In this document: positions 59,846 through 64,000 of the stretch, piece by piece
Layout: every line of letters starts with the position of its first letter
How positions within the stretch are numbered: the stretch's first letter is position 1
Origin: Pseudomonas entomophila
GTDB taxonomy: Bacteria > Pseudomonadota > Gammaproteobacteria > Pseudomonadales > Pseudomonadaceae
Assembly: GCF_029478665.1 (NCBI RefSeq)
Contig: NZ_JARPQB010000003.1
Coordinates: forward strand, 1 to 64,000
DNA: 64,000 nt
Direction: 5' to 3'
Translations under genes and position numbers: made by a program
Notes under the pieces: generated by a model
Database searches by the model: none
Told to the model about the DNA's origin: nothing
Seen by the model: only the letters and a program-made list of their open reading frames with translations

Positions 59846-61269
59846 AGGGTCAGCAATCCGGAATAGAGTGCGTACGCGGCCAATCCCGCACCGGCGAGCA
59901 CCGCCGCGAAAATCAGCTTCTCCCAGGCCGTGAACAACACCTGCCCCTGCTCGCGCTTGGCATGGGCGAACAGGATCACCCCCGGCGCATACAGCAACGC
60001 CGACAACAGCACGTACTTGAGCCCGCCGGCATACAGCAGCCAGACCGCATACAGCAACGCGACCGCCGCCACCAGCAGGTCCTTGCGCCGCAGCCCGGCC
60101 TGCCCCTCGTAGCTCTCTCCCCGCAGCGCCAGCAACACCGCGTAGGCCGCCGACCAGAAGTACGGCACCAGGATCATCGACGACGCCAGGTAGATCAGGC
60201 TGGTGTAGGTGCCCGCCGAGAACAGGGTGATCAGCAGGAAGCCCTGGATCATCACATTGGTCAGCCACAGGGCATTGGCCGGCACATGGTTTTTGTTCTC
60301 CCGCGCCAGGAAGCGCGGCATGGTCTTGTCGCGGGCGGTGGCGAACAGGATCTCGGCACACAACAGCGCCCAGGACAGCAAGGCCCCCAGCAGCGAAACC
60401 GCCAACCCGATGCTGATCAGCAGCGCGCCCCAGGGCCCGACGATATGCTCCAGCACCGAAGCCAGCGAGGGGTTCTGCAACCCCGCCAACTCAGGCTGGG
60501 TCATCACCCCCAGCGACAGCACGTTGACCAGCACCAGCAACGCCAGCACCCCGAGAAAGCCCACCACCGTCGCCTTGCCCACGTCCGAGCGATGCAACGC
60601 TCGCCCGGAATAGACACTGGCGCCCTCGATGCCGATGAACACGAACACCGTCACCAGCATCATGTTGCGCACCTGCTCGAGCACGTTGCCGAACTTGGGG
60701 TTGCTCAGCCCCCAGATGTCGCGGGTGAAAATGTCGGCGCGAAAGGCGAAGGCGGCGATGACGATGAACATCAGCAACGGCACCACCTTGGCCACGGTGG
60801 TCACCTGGTTGATGAACGCCGCCTCCTTGATACCGCGCAGCACCAGGAAATGCACCGCCCACAGCAGCAACGAGGCACAACCGATGGCCACCGGCGTGTT
60901 GCCTTCGCCGAACACCGGGAAATAGAAGCCCAGGGTGCTGAACAGCAGCACGAAGTAGCCGACGTTGCCCAGCCAGGCGCTGATCCAGTAGCCCCAGGCC
61001 GAAGAGAAGCCCATGTAGTCGCCAAAACCGGCCTTGGCGTAGGCATACACCCCGGAATCCAGCTCCGGCTTGCGGTTGGCCAGGGTCTGGAACACGAACG
61101 CCAGGGCCAGCATGCCCACCGCGGTGATGCTCCAGCCGATCAGCACGGCCCCGACATCGGCACGCGCCGCCATGTTCTGCGGCAACGAGAAGATCCCGCC
61201 GCCAATCATCGAGCCGACCACCAGCGCGATGAGCGCGCCAAGGCGCAATTTCTGTCCTGGTTCGCTCAT
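59842..61269 (-). CDS. Arginine/ornithine antiporter, ArcD-like (copy 1)
   Basis: A 475-residue inner-membrane APC-family transporter with about 12-13 spans, starting [20 protein letters not shown], the substrate-loop signature. It is about three quarters identical by eye to the divergent copy at 61695 and has exactly the same length. Its stop lies in a REP arm. An ANR-like site (61323-61336) lies 54 bp before its start. Function as arginine/ornithine exchanger is from family; a different basic amino acid is possible for one of the two copies. Confidence 0.87.
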   Translation of the reverse strand: MSEPGQKLRLGALIALVVGSMIGGGIFSLPQNMAARADVGAVLIGWSITAVGMLALAFVFQTLANRKPELDSGVYAYAKAGFGDYMGFSSAWGYWISAWLGNVGYFVLLFSTLGFYFPVFGEGNTPVAIGCASLLLWAVHFLVLRGIKEAAFINQVTTVAKVVPLLMFIVIAAFAFRADIFTRDIWGLSNPKFGNVLEQVRNMMLVTVFVFIGIEGASVYSGRALHRSDVGKATVVGFLGVLALLVLVNVLSLGVMTQPELAGLQNPSLASVLEHIVGPWGALLISIGLAVSLLGALLSWALLCAEILFATARDKTMPRFLARENKNHVPANALWLTNVMIQGFLLITLFSAGTYTSLIYLASSMILVPYFWSAAYAVLLALRGESYEGQAGLRRKDLLVAAVALLYAVWLLYAGGLKYVLLSALLYAPGVILFAHAKREQGQVLFTAWEKLIFAAVLAGAGLAAYALYSGLLTL

Positions 61270-61694
61270 GGGGTTCCTCGTGCGCGGGCGCGCGTAAACG
61301 TGTTTGCCAACATTATCGTTACAAGATTTTTATCAAATCGAGCCATTAAACCTATAGCACTCATAACCGGAATGTCTATGGCATCCCCCTCATAAAAATC
61401 ACTGTTGTCGAATACTTCACGAGCCGTCTAAACCTGTCGCTATTTACTGTGAAAAATTTGCGAAAACCCTAAAACGGTCTAACTTCACAGTTCGCAGGCG
61501 AAACGGAGCGTTTGCTCTAGAAGGACACGGAGGTGCCAGCGCACAAGGCCTGCGCCAGAGCTGTCGGCATCCTCCAGGAGGCGCATGAAGGATTTTTCTG
61601 ATCTTCATGCGGGCATGAACTGATCTAAGTCAGCGAATGATCCAGGCGTCAGATTTATTCTGAGGTCAACTTTCTCCTGGTATGGAGTCGTTAA
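61270..61694. promoter_or_regulatory. 425-bp AT-rich divergent promoter region between two arcD-type genes
   Basis: This is the most AT-rich stretch in the window. On the minus strand TTGATAAAAATCTT (61323-61336) nearly fits the ANR/FNR box TTGAT-N4-ATCAA. CTGATCTAAGTCAG (61620-61633) also resembles an ANR box, placed as expected for activation of the plus-strand arcD operon. ANR-dependent oxygen-limited induction of arcDABC is established in Pseudomonas. No ORF was seen in the middle. Confidence 0.55.
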
Positions 61695-63122
61695 ATGTCT
61701 GATTCTCCCGGAAAACTAAAACTCGGTGCACTTGTTGCACTTGTCGTCGGCTCGATGATCGGTGGCGGGATCTTCTCGTTACCACAGAACATGGCCGCCA
61801 GCGCTGGCGTTGGGGCCGTGCTGATCGGTTGGGCCATCACCGCGGTGGGCATGCTCACCCTCGCCTTCGTCTTCCAGACCCTCGCCAACCGCAAGCCTGA
61901 CCTCGACGGCGGGGTGTACGCCTATGCCAAGGCCGGCTTCGGCGACTACATGGGTTTCTCTTCCGCCTGGGGCTACTGGATCAGCGCCTGGCTGGGCAAC
62001 GTCGGCTACTTCGTGCTGCTGTTCAGCACCCTGGGGTACTTCTTCCCGGTGTTCGGTGAAGGCAACACCCCGGCGGCGGTGATCGGCGCCTCGGTCCTGC
62101 TGTGGGCAGTGCACTTCCTGGTGCTGCGCGGCATCAAGGAAGCCGCCTTCATCAACCTGGTCACCACCGTGGCCAAGGTCGTGCCGCTGGCGCTGTTCGC
62201 CCTGATCTGCCTGTTCGCCTTCAAGCTCGATGTGTTCACCGCCGACATCTGGGCGCTGGGCACACCTGAGCTGGGCAGCGTGATGAACCAGGTGCGCAAC
62301 ATGATGCTGGTCACCGTGTGGGTGTTCATCGGCATCGAGGGCGCGAGCATCTTCTCCTCCCGTGCGGAAAAACGCTCCGACGTCGGCAAGGCCACGGTCA
62401 TTGGCTTCGTCACCGTGCTGCTGTTCCTGGTGCTGGTCAACGTGCTGTCGCTGGGCGTGATGACCCAGCCGGAACTGGCCAAGCTGCAGAACCCGTCGAT
62501 GGCCGCCGTGCTTGAACATGTGGTCGGCCACTGGGGTGCGGTGCTGATCAGCGTCGGCCTGATCATTTCGCTGCTGGGCGCCCTGCTGTCGTGGGTGCTG
62601 CTGTGCGCCGAGATCATGTTCGCCGCCGCCAAGGACCACACCATGCCGGAGTTCCTGCGCCGCGAGAACGCCAACCATGTGCCGGCCAACGCCCTGTGGC
62701 TGACCAACGCCATGGTGCAGATCTTCCTGGTCATCACCCTGTTCTCCAACAGCACCTACCTGTCGCTGATCTACCTCGCCACCTCGATGATCCTGGTGCC
62801 CTACCTGTGGTCGGCGGCCTATGCCTTCCTGCTGGCCTGGCGCAGCGAGACCTATGAACAGGCCCTGGCCGAACGCAAGAAAGACCTGATCATCGGCGGC
62901 ATCGCCCTGGTCTACGCGATCTGGCTGCTGTACGCCGGCGGCGTGAAATACCTGCTGCTCTCGGCCCTGCTCTATGCCCCTGGCGCGATCCTGTTCGCCA
63001 AGGCCAAGCGCGAGGTCGGCCAACCGATCTTCACCAACGTGGAAAAACTGATCTTCGCCGCCGTGGTCGCGGGCGCCCTGGTGGCGGCCTACGGCCTGTA
63101 TGACGGCTTCCTGACGCTCTGA
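61695..63122 (+). CDS. arcD: Arginine/ornithine antiporter ArcD (copy 2, of the arc operon)
   Basis: A 475-residue APC-family inner-membrane exchanger ([59 protein letters not shown]) that imports arginine and exports ornithine for the arginine deiminase pathway. It directly precedes arcA on the same strand (31 bp), the standard arcDABC order, which is why I give this copy the symbol. The ATG at 61695 lies 61 bp after an ANR-like box. Confidence 0.93.
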   Translation: MSDSPGKLKLGALVALVVGSMIGGGIFSLPQNMAASAGVGAVLIGWAITAVGMLTLAFVFQTLANRKPDLDGGVYAYAKAGFGDYMGFSSAWGYWISAWLGNVGYFVLLFSTLGYFFPVFGEGNTPAAVIGASVLLWAVHFLVLRGIKEAAFINLVTTVAKVVPLALFALICLFAFKLDVFTADIWALGTPELGSVMNQVRNMMLVTVWVFIGIEGASIFSSRAEKRSDVGKATVIGFVTVLLFLVLVNVLSLGVMTQPELAKLQNPSMAAVLEHVVGHWGAVLISVGLIISLLGALLSWVLLCAEIMFAAAKDHTMPEFLRRENANHVPANALWLTNAMVQIFLVITLFSNSTYLSLIYLATSMILVPYLWSAAYAFLLAWRSETYEQALAERKKDLIIGGIALVYAIWLLYAGGVKYLLLSALLYAPGAILFAKAKREVGQPIFTNVEKLIFAAVVAGALVAAYGLYDGFLTL

Positions 63123-63153
63123 ACCACGACTTCGCTTTACAGGAGGATTCACC

Positions 63154-64000
63154 ATGTCCACTGAGAAACAGCAATACGGCGTTCATTCCGAAGCCGGCAA
63201 ACTGCGCAAAGTGATGGTCTGCAGCCCGGGCCTGGCGCACAAGCGCCTGACCCCGAGCAACTGCGACGAACTGCTATTCGACGACGTGATCTGGGTCGAC
63301 CAGGCCAAACGAGACCACTTCGACTTCGTCACCAAGATGCGCGAGCGCGGCGTCGACGTGCTGGAAATGCACAACCTGCTGACCGACATCGTCCAGCAAC
63401 CCGAAGCGCTGAAGTGGATTCTCGACCGCAAGATCACCTCCGACACCGTCGGCGTCGGCCTCACCAACGAAGTGCGCAGCTGGCTCGAAAGCCTGGAGCC
63501 ACGCAAGCTGGCCGAGTTCCTGATCGGCGGCGTGGCCGGTGACGACCTGCCCGACAGCGAAGGCGCCAGCGTGATCAAGATGTACCGCGACTACCTGGGC
63601 CACTCCAGCTTCCTGCTCGACCCGCTGCCCAACACCCAGTTCACCCGCGACACCACCTGCTGGATCTACGGCGGCGTCACGCTCAACCCGATGTACTGGC
63701 CGGCGCGACGCCAGGAAACCCTGCTGACCACCGCCATCTACAAATTCCACAAGGAATTCACCGGCGCCGACTTCCAGGTCTGGTACGGCGACCCCGACAA
63801 GGACCATGGCAAGGCCACCCTCGAGGGCGGCGACGTGATGCCGATCGGTAAAGGCATCGTGCTGATCGGCATGGGTGAGCGCACCTCGCGCCAGGCCATC
63901 GGCCAACTGGCGCAGAACCTGTTCGCCAAGGGCGCGGTGGAGAAAGTCATCGTCGCCGGCCTGCCGAAGTCCCGCGCCGCGATGCACCTGGACACCGTGT
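63154..64000 (+). CDS. arcA: Arginine deiminase (partial; runs off the window)
   Basis: The first 282 codons of ArcA, behind a strong AGGAGG site. It converts arginine to citrulline and ammonia. [39 protein letters not shown] (catalytic Asp), [20 protein letters not shown] (Glu) and the start of MHLDTV (His) are present; the catalytic Cys near the C-terminus lies beyond the window. The frame is open to the last base. Confidence 0.95.
   Translation, partial: MSTEKQQYGVHSEAGKLRKVMVCSPGLAHKRLTPSNCDELLFDDVIWVDQAKRDHFDFVTKMRERGVDVLEMHNLLTDIVQQPEALKWILDRKITSDTVGVGLTNEVRSWLESLEPRKLAEFLIGGVAGDDLPDSEGASVIKMYRDYLGHSSFLLDPLPNTQFTRDTTCWIYGGVTLNPMYWPARRQETLLTTAIYKFHKEFTGADFQVWYGDPDKDHGKATLEGGDVMPIGKGIVLIGMGERTSRQAIGQLAQNLFAKGAVEKVIVAGLPKSRAAMHLDTV

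Overview
The window is a high-GC gammaproteobacterial chromosome segment. Its gene content and order (guaB-guaA, purL-mltF, xseA-leuA, zwf-pgl-eda with hexR, gtsABCD-oprB, edd-glk-gltR-gtrS with gap, arcDA) and its many 'GTAGGAGCGG...' REP repeats are those of the Pseudomonas putida group. The species cannot be fixed from the sequence alone. No rRNA, tRNA, CRISPR array, integrase or insertion sequence was seen.

Layout. 1-7.4 kb: an N-acetylglucosamine operon (GntR regulator, nagA, a SIS-type deaminase/isomerase, the fused PTS protein nagF and the permease nagE). 7.5-9.6 kb: a lone, lower-GC gene for a HET-C-like protein with a zinc-phospholipase-like HxxxDxxxH motif. 9.8-28.5 kb: housekeeping genes, namely a NIF3/YqfO-like protein, purL, mltF, tadA, a multicopper oxidase, an OsmC protein, guaA, guaB, a zinc-ribbon protein, a TauE-type exporter, a LysR regulator, xseA, an M23 peptidase and leuA, which may have a leader peptide. 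28.6-35.1 kb: an accessory six-gene operon of unknown function between leuA and eda. 35.2-53.8 kb: glucose uptake and the Entner-Doudoroff pathway with their regulators. 54.0-59.7 kb: an iron/heme cell-surface-signalling locus (ECF sigma, FecR-type anti-sigma, TonB receptor, heme oxygenase) and a DUF454 membrane protein. 59.8-64 kb: two divergent ArcD antiporters and the start of arcA.

The most unusual region is the 28.6-35.1 kb operon. It encodes three paralogous single-span membrane proteins sharing an N-terminal domain (probably the DUF6384 family), two paralogous coiled-coil proteins and one TelA-like helical protein. The start region of the TelA-like gene is duplicated in front of the first gene, where it now forms an 18-codon ORF ending in an ATGA overlap. 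This suggests a tandemly duplicated three-gene module (TelA-like, membrane protein, coiled coil) whose first copy has lost its TelA-like gene.

The sugar genes appear to share three control layers. HexR-type TTGT-N7/8-ACAA sites lie in the edd/gap gap and a weaker one lies before zwf. Repeated TGGTATTGA boxes precede the nag regulator gene. Crc/Hfq-type AANAANAA motifs lie at the start codons of nagF, nagE, the mutarotase gene, oprB, gtsA and the AGE-family gene. In the iron locus, the receptor and heme oxygenase genes share a bipartite motif (GTTTTTTTAC-N19-CGTCT) with identical spacing, a strong candidate for the promoter of the local ECF sigma factor, whose own gene follows a Fur-like box.
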